This document shows, in pieces, positions 1-6,109 of a stretch of 9,102 bases of DNA; position 1 is the stretch's first letter, and every line of letters begins with the position of its first letter. Made by a program: the position numbers and the translations under genes. Origin of the DNA: Spirosoma fluviale (GTDB lineage: Bacteria > Bacteroidota > Bacteroidia > Cytophagales > Spirosomataceae); the NCBI GenBank assembly GCA_945906915.1, contig CAMDSI010000075.1:1-9102 (forward strand). The letters are read 5' to 3'. Under the pieces are notes generated by a model. That model ran no database searches, had not been told where the DNA came from, and saw nothing but the letters and a program-made list of their open reading frames with translations.

Positions 1-807
1 GATAAGCAATTTCAAGATCAGTTATCGGTTGAATTTCAAGAAGTGATGGATGAATTCTTCTTGAAGCGTCGTTTTTACTTTGAGGAGAAGAATCGCCAGA
101 TAGATGAGAAAATTTTAATCTTACAAGGATATATTGATAATGTTCACCAATTGCGAAAAGCAGAGGATATTGATGATTCGGTGATCAAGGTGAAGGAGAT
201 TCAGAAGGAATGGAAGAATGTGATTGGATTACCTCCTAAGAAGCAATCGATGCTTTGGAAGAACTTCAAGAAAGCAAATGATATGTTCTTCGAGAAGTAT
301 AATCGAATAAAAGGAATTGATTATAAGCCTCGGGTTGATCCACGCATTTTGGAATTAACGTCGATGACGGGGGATTTAGAAATCAGATTAAAAGATCAAG
401 AGAATATCGTTGCCACTGCTGATCTAGCAAAAGCGAACCTAGTGAAGTGGAAGGAAATTTCAGCACAAATAAAAAATATGGATCGCTCACTAGCTGAACG
501 ATTCCGGACGATTTGCGATAAGATCTTTGAGATGAATTATTTATTGCGGGTGATCTCCTATCGCCACGCAAACTTGAATGAAAAGCCACGCATCGAGCAG
601 TTGAAGATCATGATTAATCAAATGGATTACATGGCTAAGAAGGAGCGAGGCGAATTAGAATCCTTTATTGCTGAATCAGAATCAGCTCGAATGATGGAGG
701 ATAAAATTACCTTAAGTAAAATCAATACGCAGAAACGCAAAATCTCGATGAAGGAGATTTTACTAACAGGATTTAAAGAAGAGTTAGACGTATTATTGAA
801 TGCGTAA
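1..807 (+). CDS. DUF349 domain-containing protein, 3' part (5' end outside window)
   Basis: The reading frame is open from base 1 to the TAA at 805-807, giving 268 codons, so the gene begins upstream. The GTG at 43 lies inside the frame and need not be a start. The product is Lys/Glu-rich, soluble and probably largely helical, with no signal peptide or membrane segment. A clear DUF349 unit spans in-window residues about 25-100, with the signature W71 and 'IGLPPKK' followed by 'LWKNFKKAND' and 'FFEKY'. A weaker second copy is seen around residues 147-184 (KWKEIS, then RFRTICDKIF). DUF349 proteins in Bacteroidota are usually long, with several such units; the family has no settled biochemical role that I can state, so no function is assigned. 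The last 15 bases overlap the 3' end of the oppositely oriented mpl gene. The family call is confident; the full length is unknown. Confidence 0.85.
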   Translation, partial: DKQFQDQLSVEFQEVMDEFFLKRRFYFEEKNRQIDEKILILQGYIDNVHQLRKAEDIDDSVIKVKEIQKEWKNVIGLPPKKQSMLWKNFKKANDMFFEKYNRIKGIDYKPRVDPRILELTSMTGDLEIRLKDQENIVATADLAKANLVKWKEISAQIKNMDRSLAERFRTICDKIFEMNYLLRVISYRHANLNEKPRIEQLKIMINQMDYMAKKERGELESFIAESESARMMEDKITLSKINTQKRKISMKEILLTGFKEELDVLLNA

Positions 808-2163
808 TCCGAGTTCGGAGGCTAATCCAGGAAAATCAAGACCATCGAAGGTGCCAGACGACATCATCAACAGGTTTTGGTTTTCCTGATTTTGTTTCAG
901 GAGGATTTGAACTAATTCTGCTTGATCTCTGATTACCACTAGGTTTGGATGTTTGAAATAAGTCCGAACCGTTTCCTCTTCCATCTTATCCATGCGTTTA
1001 ATGGCACGGGCGTGCTCGCTTAGATAGATGATGGCTACATCGGCATCCGCTAGGGTTGATTTGTATTCTGGAAGGAAAGCTGGATTCAAGCTGCTGAAGG
1101 TATGTAATTCTACAACCGCTATCAATTTACGATTGGGGAATTGAGCCTTGAGTGCTTGGGTAGTTGCTTTAACCTTAGAGGGTGCGTGCGCAAAATCCTT
1201 ATAAAGTAATTGGGAATCTGATTCGCCCACCCATTCTAAGCGCTTAGCGGCACCCTTAAAAGATTGAATTTCAGTATAGAACTCACGTTCTTTCACCCCT
1301 AATTGTTGACAAATATGCATCGCACCTTGTAAGTTTTTAAGGGTATGATCTCCAAAAACCTGCAAGCCATATTCTGTCCCATCATTTCCTTTGATGAAAG
1401 TTTGGCCGTTGCGAATCACTGATTCATGCGCTTTATATCCTTCAGAATGACAATGTTCTGGACATCCTTCCGCGATAGCTTCTAAGGTTTTATCTGTTTT
1501 ATCAAAAAACAGGTGACCCGCTTTTGGCATTTCTTTGACTAAATTTTCAAAGGCCGTGGTATAGGATTCGAAGGTCGGATACACATTAATGTGATCCCAT
1601 GCGATTCCAGAAATCAAGGTTATATGTGGCTGGTATAATAGGAATTTAGCCCTTCTGTCGATGGGGGAGGCTAAGTATTCATCCCCTTCGATGATCATAA
1701 TAGGGGCGTCTGAAAGAGAGGCCATTAGATCAAATCCTTCGATTCGTGCTCCCACTAAATAATCAAATTTACGGTTCAGTCGCTTCAATACATGGAGAAT
1801 CATGGAGGTAATACTGGTTTTTCCATGGCTTCCGGCGATCACAATTCGTTGCTTGTTTTTGCTTTGTTCGTAAATGAAGGAGGGATAGGATTCGATTTTT
1901 AATCCTAATTCTTGTGCTTTTAAAAGCTCCGGATTGTCTGCCCGAGCGTGCATTCCTAAAACAATGGTGTCAATGTCCGCTGTAATTTTCTCTGGAAACC
2001 AACCAAATTCAGCCGGAAGAAGGCCATTTTTTTTTAGAAGACTTTTAGAAGGTTCATATATTTCATCGTCAGAACCCGTTATTTGATGACCTTGAGCTAA
2101 AAGGGCTAGGGCTAAGTTATGCATTGCGGCACCACCGATGGCGATAAAATGAATTTTGGACAT
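793..2163 (-). CDS. mpl: UDP-N-acetylmuramate:L-Ala-gamma-D-Glu-meso-Dap ligase (murein tripeptide recycling)
   Basis: Cytoplasmic Mur-ligase-family enzyme that, in the Mpl branch, uses ATP to join recycled L-Ala-gamma-D-Glu-meso-Dap to UDP-MurNAc and so returns wall peptides to precursor synthesis. The 456 residues match the size of E. coli Mpl (about 457). The N-terminal Rossmann domain starts at once (IHFIAIGGAAMH, residues 4-15; GSDD, 30-33). The central ATPase domain has the P-loop GSHGKTS (111-117), IEGDEY (158-163) and DRRAKF (169-174). KGAAKRLEW (303-311) is the MurC/Mpl-type segment, DFAHAPSK (323-330) lies in the C-terminal domain, and MSSGTFDGL (434-442) is near the end. The GDEY...DRR pattern favours Mpl over MurC; substrate is inferred from family. 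ATG at 2163 gives a start right at the Rossmann strand. It is divergent from speA and overlaps the DUF349 gene tail-to-tail by 15 bp. The second His of the usual HHP motif is Ala here. Confidence 0.9.
   Translation of the reverse strand: MSKIHFIAIGGAAMHNLALALLAQGHQITGSDDEIYEPSKSLLKKNGLLPAEFGWFPEKITADIDTIVLGMHARADNPELLKAQELGLKIESYPSFIYEQSKNKQRIVIAGSHGKTSITSMILHVLKRLNRKFDYLVGARIEGFDLMASLSDAPIMIIEGDEYLASPIDRRAKFLLYQPHITLISGIAWDHINVYPTFESYTTAFENLVKEMPKAGHLFFDKTDKTLEAIAEGCPEHCHSEGYKAHESVIRNGQTFIKGNDGTEYGLQVFGDHTLKNLQGAMHICQQLGVKEREFYTEIQSFKGAAKRLEWVGESDSQLLYKDFAHAPSKVKATTQALKAQFPNRKLIAVVELHTFSSLNPAFLPEYKSTLADADVAIIYLSEHARAIKRMDKMEEETVRTYFKHPNLVVIRDQAELVQILLKQNQENQNLLMMSSGTFDGLDFPGLASELGLRIQ
2027..2035. 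repeat. A9/T9 homopolymer inside mpl
   Basis: Nine consecutive T on the + strand, A9 in the sense of mpl, cover the end of codon Leu43, Lys44, Lys45 and most of Asn46. It is the longest mononucleotide run I noticed in the window. Such a run near the 5' end of a gene can slip during replication or transcription and would shift the frame. The assembled sequence is in frame. Confidence 0.6.
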
Positions 2164-2185
2164 AATAACTTAATATGTATTTAGC

Positions 2186-2216
2186 TTGCAAAGTACATAC
2201 TTTTATTGCAGTTTTG
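2186..2216 (+). promoter_or_regulatory. candidate promoter for speA
   Basis: TTG at 2186-2188 is followed after 20 bases by CAGTTTTG at 2209-2216. This matches the Bacteroidota primary-sigma pattern (TTG, 17-23 bases, TAnnTTTG) at all but one defined position (C for T in the -7 box). The expected start of transcription is about 2223, leaving a leader of about 44 bases before the ATG at 2267 that contains the hairpin at 2232-2250. It is an inference from consensus only. Confidence 0.4.
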
Positions 2217-2231
2217 CACGTTTTTCAACAA

Positions 2232-2250
2232 ACTCGAGGTGAACTCGGGT
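2232..2250 (+). other. hairpin and near-tandem repeat in the speA leader
   Basis: ACTCGAG (2232-2238) can pair with CTCGGGT (2244-2250) around a five-base loop GTGAA, giving a 7-bp stem with one G-U pair. The same stretch also reads as an imperfect direct repeat: AACTCGAGGTG (2231-2241), then AACTCGGGTG (2242-2251). No U-run follows, so it is not a classical terminator. It sits 16 bases before the preferred speA ATG and could affect translation or mRNA stability. A chance origin is possible because the stem is short. Confidence 0.35.
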
Positions 2251-2266
2251 GCATTTAAACATAGAG

Positions 2267-3724
2267 ATGAAAAATTACATCGATCTAATTGATCAAACCA
2301 TCGAGTTTCCTACTCGCGAGTTCAATATCAATGAGAACAATGAATTATTGTTTAATAATGTGCCTATTATGGAGATTATCAAGCAATATGGTACGCCTTT
2401 AAAGGTTTCCTATTTGCCTAAGATTTCCGAACATATCGAGAATGCGAAGCTTTTGTTTCGTAATGCGATTAAAAAGTATAATTATAAAGGAAACTATACC
2501 TATTGTTATTGTACGAAATCGTCTCACTTCTCTTTCATTTTAGAAGAAGTATTAAAACAAAATGTACATTTAGAGACCTCTAGCGCCTTTGATATATCGA
2601 TCATTCGCGATATGTACAACCAAGGTAAAATCTCTAAATCAACTTATATTCTTTGCAATGGCTACAAACAACCTTTGTACACGCAATATATTTCTGAGCT
2701 GATTAATGACGGATTCAATTGTATTCCCGTTCTAGATAATTTAAAGGAAATTGATTTTTACGAGAAATCGGTGACGGCTGAAAAAGTGAATTTGGCTATT
2801 CGTATTGCGACGGATGAGGAGCCGGATTTCGCTTTCTATACCTCCCGCTTGGGTCTGCGTTATTCAGATGTAAACACACTGTATACCGAGAAGATTAAGC
2901 CTAATCCGCGATTTAATTTGAAGATGTTGCACTTCTTCATTAATACAGGTATCAAGGATTCCGCCTATTATTGGTCTGAATTAAGCCGCTTCATTTACAA
3001 ATATTGTGAGATGAAGAAGATTTGTCCTGAATTGGATTCAATCGATTTAGGGGGTGGCTTACCTATCCAAACTTCCTTGCAGTTTAATTATGATTACCAG
3101 GCGATGGTCGACGAAATTGTGGAATCAATCTCGTGGATCTGTAATAAAAATAATGTGCCAGTTCCGAATATTTTCACGGAGTTTGGTTCGTATACGGTAG
3201 GAGAAAGTGGGGCCGTTTTGTATGAGATTATTGACCAAAAACTGCAAAATGATAAGGAGCTTTGGTATATGATTGATGGTTCATTCATTACTCAATTACC
3301 GGATTCATGGGGTATGAATCAAAAATACATCATGTTGCCTGTAAATAACTGGGGTTTACCTTACCAAAAGGTCAACCTAGGAGGTTTAACTTGCGATTCG
3401 ATGGATTTCTACAACACAGAAGCCCACAGTTCCGATTTATACTTGCCTATTTTTGAAGAGGAATCAGAACGCCAATATGTTGGATTCTTCCACACAGGAG
3501 CTTACCAAGAATCCTTAGGCGGCTATGGCGGAATTCAACATTGTTTAATTCCCGCGCCTAAACATGTGATTGTAGATCGTCTGGAAGATGGAACGATTAC
3601 GACTCGCTTGTTCTCTGAGGAACAAACAAGTGCACCTATGTTAGATATTTTGGGATATCAACACACAGCGGAACCCATTGCAAAAAAGGAAACGCCTACG
3701 AAAGCGAAGTTAGCTTCGGTATAA
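2267..3724 (+). CDS. speA: arginine decarboxylase, short fold-III (alanine-racemase-fold) type
   Basis: PLP-dependent decarboxylase expected to convert L-arginine to agmatine, the first step toward putrescine and other polyamines, in the cytoplasm. At 485 residues it is far shorter than E. coli SpeA (about 650) and fits the short Bacteroidota proteins annotated as arginine decarboxylase. The barrel domain opens with YGTPLKVSYLPK (41-52). YCTKSSH (81-87) offers Lys84 as the PLP lysine. DLGGGLP (260-266) is the phosphate-binding glycine loop and EFGSY (305-309) corresponds to the EPG region. The C-terminal domain has CDSMD (376-380) and GAY (411-413), the usual active-site partner residues. The substrate is inferred from family; related amino-acid or carboxypolyamine decarboxylases share this fold. 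The frame also opens at GTG 2249, but ATG 2267 (MKNYIDLIDQ) matches the family N-terminus as I know it and avoids starting inside the leader hairpin. The stop is one base before a small lipoprotein gene, suggesting co-transcription. Confidence 0.85.
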   Translation: MKNYIDLIDQTIEFPTREFNINENNELLFNNVPIMEIIKQYGTPLKVSYLPKISEHIENAKLLFRNAIKKYNYKGNYTYCYCTKSSHFSFILEEVLKQNVHLETSSAFDISIIRDMYNQGKISKSTYILCNGYKQPLYTQYISELINDGFNCIPVLDNLKEIDFYEKSVTAEKVNLAIRIATDEEPDFAFYTSRLGLRYSDVNTLYTEKIKPNPRFNLKMLHFFINTGIKDSAYYWSELSRFIYKYCEMKKICPELDSIDLGGGLPIQTSLQFNYDYQAMVDEIVESISWICNKNNVPVPNIFTEFGSYTVGESGAVLYEIIDQKLQNDKELWYMIDGSFITQLPDSWGMNQKYIMLPVNNWGLPYQKVNLGGLTCDSMDFYNTEAHSSDLYLPIFEEESERQYVGFFHTGAYQESLGGYGGIQHCLIPAPKHVIVDRLEDGTITTRLFSEEQTSAPMLDILGYQHTAEPIAKKETPTKAKLASV

Positions 3725-3725
3725 T

Positions 3726-3848
3726 ATGAAAAGATGGATTTTATTCCTGGTTGTAGCTAGCGCGCTTGCCTCTTGTTCGAGACAAGCCTCCTGTCCAGCT
3801 TACGGGATGACTCGTGCGAATACTAATCCTCCCAGTCAAAGGTTTTAG
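3726..3848 (+). CDS. very small predicted lipoprotein, 40 residues
   Basis: ATG at 3726-3728 begins one base after the speA stop, and the frame runs to TAG at 3846-3848. The protein has a positively charged start (MKRW), a hydrophobic core (ILFLVVASALA, residues 5-15) and a lipobox LASC (14-17), so Cys17 would be lipidated after signal peptidase II cleavage. The mature peptide would be only 24 residues, CSRQASCPAYG followed by a Pro/Asn/Arg-rich tail ending QRF. Bacteroidota chromosomes encode many tiny lipoproteins of this style, usually unannotated; no function can be assigned. The tight spacing suggests translational coupling to speA. The last 26 bases overlap the 3' end of convergent glpK, so those codons are constrained on both strands. 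The combination of basic start, hydrophobic core and lipobox in so short a frame argues for a real gene, but chance is not excluded. Confidence 0.65.
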   Translation: MKRWILFLVVASALASCSRQASCPAYGMTRANTNPPSQRF

Positions 3849-5313
3849 TCACTGCTTTCTTCCATTGCTTGCGATAATGCGCACGCTTATCGGAATCCAT
3901 CGCTGGTTTCCACGTATGCGCAATACCCCAATTTTTTCTAAGATCATCTAGGTTTTCCCAGTATCCTACGGCTAGTCCAGCCGCATAGGCTGCGCCTAGA
4001 GCTGTCGTTTCGATTATCTTAGGGCAAATCACCTCTTCGCCTATGATATCCGACTGGAACTGCATTAATAATTGATTGACGACCATTCCCCCATCTACCC
4101 GAAGAGATGCAATCGGGATTCCGGCATCTTTTTCCATGGCTTCTAATACTTCCCAGGTTTGAAAAGCAGTCGCCTCTAACGCGGCGCGCGCGATATGCGA
4201 TTTATTTATATAGCGTGTTAGGCCGACTAAGGCGCCACGGGCATCTTGTTTCCAATAGGGCGCATATAATCCAGAGAAAGCGGGAACAAAGTAGCATCCG
4301 CCATTGTCGTCCACTAGCTTAGCTAATTTCTCGATATCCGGGCTGTTCTTTATGATGCCCAGATTATCCCGTAACCATTGCACTAATGCACCAGTAATCG
4401 CCACAGATCCCTCTAGGGCGTAATGCACTGGATCGTTGCCTAATTGATAGGCGACGGTTGTTAATAGGCCAAATTGGGATGGAATCGCTTTCGTTCCCGT
4501 ATTCATTAATAAGAAACAGCCAGTTCCGTAGGTATTTTTACCTTGGCCGGGATTGAAGCAGGTTTGGCCCACTAAAGCAGCTTGCTGATCTCCTAAAATT
4601 CCTGCTAACGGAACTCCACCCAGCACCCCTTTTGCTTTCGCATAAACGAGGGAGCTCGATTTGATTTCCGGTAGCATCGCTTTCGGGATGCTTAATACGT
4701 GTAGGATTTCGTCGTCCCAAGCACAGGTTTGCAAATCCATCAGTTGAGTGCGACTTGCATTGGTCACATCGGTGATGTGAATTCCGCCCTCTACTCCACC
4801 TGTTAAATGCCAGGCAATGAACGAATCCATCGTGCCAAAAAGCGCATCGCCTTTTTCTGCATCTGCCCGCAAACCGTCGATATTATTCAATAACCAGCGC
4901 AATTTTAACCCGCTGAAATAAGTCGCTAAGGGAAGCCCGGTTTTTGCTCTGAAACGATCCATTCCGCCGTCTTTCGCTAATTCTGCGAGCTCAGAACCCA
5001 CCCGCGTATCTTGCCAAACAATCGCATTATAATATGCTTTGCCCGTTTTCTTGTTCCAAACTACCGTAGTCTCCCGTTGATTCGTTATTCCCACAGCTAC
5101 TAAATCCTTTGCAGACAAGTTGGCTTTTCCCAGCGCTAAACCGATCACTTCTTGGGTATTTTTCCAAATCTCGTGCGAGTCATGCTCCACCCATCCCGCT
5201 TGGGGATAGATCTGTTTGTGCTCTTTTTGGCCTACAGAAATAATCTCTCCAGCCTTATTAAAGATGATAAAACGGGAACTCGTCGTCCCTTGATCGATAG
5301 AACCTACGTACAT
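3823..5313 (-). CDS. glpK: glycerol kinase
   Basis: Phosphorylates glycerol with ATP to sn-glycerol 3-phosphate in the cytoplasm, trapping glycerol that enters through GlpF. The 496 residues agree with the usual ~500 of this FGGY-family enzyme. Visible motifs are DQGTTSSR (7-14), GWVEHD (40-45), NQRET (78-82, with Arg80 and Glu81 as glycerol ligands), Trp100, YFSG (132-135, Tyr132), GDQQAAL (241-247, Asp242 as catalytic base), GTGCF (263-267, nucleotide site) and DGG (407-409). The position matching the Arg of the E. coli fructose-1,6-bisphosphate site (Arg236) is Gly233, and the histidine phosphorylated by HPr in enterococcal enzymes is also absent, so neither known control is expected. The ATG at 5313 lies 6 bases after the glpF stop, so the two form an operon with transport first. 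No glycerol-3-phosphate dehydrogenase or regulator lies beside it. Its 3' end overlaps the small lipoprotein gene. Confidence 0.96.
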   Translation of the reverse strand: MYVGSIDQGTTSSRFIIFNKAGEIISVGQKEHKQIYPQAGWVEHDSHEIWKNTQEVIGLALGKANLSAKDLVAVGITNQRETTVVWNKKTGKAYYNAIVWQDTRVGSELAELAKDGGMDRFRAKTGLPLATYFSGLKLRWLLNNIDGLRADAEKGDALFGTMDSFIAWHLTGGVEGGIHITDVTNASRTQLMDLQTCAWDDEILHVLSIPKAMLPEIKSSSLVYAKAKGVLGGVPLAGILGDQQAALVGQTCFNPGQGKNTYGTGCFLLMNTGTKAIPSQFGLLTTVAYQLGNDPVHYALEGSVAITGALVQWLRDNLGIIKNSPDIEKLAKLVDDNGGCYFVPAFSGLYAPYWKQDARGALVGLTRYINKSHIARAALEATAFQTWEVLEAMEKDAGIPIASLRVDGGMVVNQLLMQFQSDIIGEEVICPKIIETTALGAAYAAGLAVGYWENLDDLRKNWGIAHTWKPAMDSDKRAHYRKQWKKAVTKTFDWED

Positions 5314-5319
5314 AGTGAA

Positions 5320-6021
5320 TTAGTTTAGGGTCAAAATAAAGGCACCTAATACCGCTCCAGCCGCAGGGCCCAGAACCGGAATCCAAGCGTATTCCCAGCC
5401 GGAATCCCCTTTATTAGGGATAGGCAAAATGGCGTGCATAATTCTAGGACCTAAATCACGAGCCGGATTAATCGCATAACCCGTGGTACCACCTAGGCCA
5501 AGGCCGACAGCCCAGACTAAAATACCTACCATGAAGGGTCCTAAACCCGTTTCAATAGTTGAAAACGTTCCTAAAGCCACCACCGCAAGTGCTGAGGCAA
5601 ATGCTTCAGAAATAAAATTAAAGGGAGTATTTTTAATTGCCGGATCCGTGCAGAATGACGCACGAATAGCTCCTTTGTCCTCTGTAACATCGTAATGCGG
5701 CTTATAATGTAGCCAAACTAATAATTGCCCTAACATAGCCCCTAAAAGCTGAGCACCGATAAAGGTGGGGAATAAACTCCAATCGCCTGATTTTACACAA
5801 CCTGCAATAGTAACAATCGGATTAAGGTGCGCACCCGAGCTACCGAAATAAGTAGAAACAAAGATGGCAATGGTTACCGCGAAAGCCCAAGCTGCCGCAA
5901 TGGCTAATAATCCAGTGCCATTTCCTTTCGTGTCTTTTAATAACATATTGGCCACAACGCCATTTCCGAGGTATAATAGGGTCGCAGTTCCGGCGAGTTC
6001 GCCGATGAAAATTGATGACAT
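5320..6021 (-). CDS. glpF: glycerol facilitator (aquaglyceroporin, MIP family)
   Basis: Inner-membrane channel letting glycerol and similar small polyols diffuse into the cell. The 233 residues contain the hydrophobic segments and the two re-entrant loops expected of a MIP channel. The first loop reads SGAHLNPIVT (62-71), so its motif is NPI (67-69) rather than NPA. The second is the regular NPARD (185-189). Asp189 after the NPAR is the mark of glycerol facilitators rather than pure water channels. Aligning with E. coli GlpF places Trp45, Gly173, Tyr182 and Arg188 at the selectivity filter (Trp48, Gly191, Phe200, Arg206), so glycerol conduction is likely, with a conservative Phe-to-Tyr change. 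It leads an operon with glpK six bases downstream. A -7 box on this strand at 6048-6055 would give a leader of about 20 bases. ATG at 6021 gives the usual short cytoplasmic N-terminus before the first helix. Confidence 0.93.
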   Translation of the reverse strand: MSSIFIGELAGTATLLYLGNGVVANMLLKDTKGNGTGLLAIAAAWAFAVTIAIFVSTYFGSSGAHLNPIVTIAGCVKSGDWSLFPTFIGAQLLGAMLGQLLVWLHYKPHYDVTEDKGAIRASFCTDPAIKNTPFNFISEAFASALAVVALGTFSTIETGLGPFMVGILVWAVGLGLGGTTGYAINPARDLGPRIMHAILPIPNKGDSGWEYAWIPVLGPAAGAVLGAFILTLN

Positions 6022-6047
6022 AGGTTGAGGTTGTTATTTTGGTTTTC

Positions 6048-6055
6048 CAAAACTA
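6048..6055 (-). promoter_or_regulatory. candidate -7 box for the glpFK operon
   Basis: On the minus strand the eight bases read TAGTTTTG, a full match to the Bacteroidota TAnnTTTG consensus. They end 26 bases upstream of the glpF ATG, so transcription would start near 6041. No convincing TTG element is found at the usual distance upstream; that stretch is simply A/T-rich. No operator repeat that would point to a glycerol-responsive repressor is evident. Confidence 0.45.
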
Positions 6056-6078
6056 TAAAATCTTCTCAATAAAAAAAT

Positions 6079-6086
6079 TATCTTTG
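6079..6086 (+). promoter_or_regulatory. candidate -7 box for ruvB
   Basis: TATCTTTG is a full match to TAnnTTTG. Transcription would begin near 6093, about 17 bases before the ATG at 6110. That places the alternative TTG start at 6095 practically at the transcript end and so favours the ATG. A proper -33 element is not seen; the nearest TTTG (6038-6041) is too far away at 37 bases. Confidence 0.4.
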
Positions 6087-6109
6087 ATTTCAATTTGATA
6101 ATTCGAAAG

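Noticed and set aside
43..45. GTG as the start of the first gene
   Set aside because: The frame is open to base 1 with family-like sequence upstream; the GTG is an internal Val codon of a gene cut by the window edge.
2189..2196. Minus-strand GTACTTTG as a -7 box for mpl
   Set aside because: TA and TTTG are separated by one base instead of two and there is no good TTG at the right distance, so I could not support a promoter call for mpl.
2249..2266. GTG start of speA six codons upstream of the ATG
   Set aside because: It lies inside the leader hairpin, and the added residues (MHLNIE) do not belong to the N-terminus I expect for this family; the ATG at 2267 is preferred.
3094..3288. Antisense frame within speA
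   Set aside because: It covers the conserved EFG and IDGSF region of the decarboxylase and has no start context or family resemblance.
4107..4720. Open frames within glpK on the plus strand and in another minus-strand frame
   Set aside because: glpK motifs run through the whole stretch in one frame; these alternatives are compositionally odd and have no recognisable domain.
6095..6109. TTG start of ruvB five codons upstream
   Set aside because: It sits about at the predicted transcript start and adds residues not typical of RuvB.
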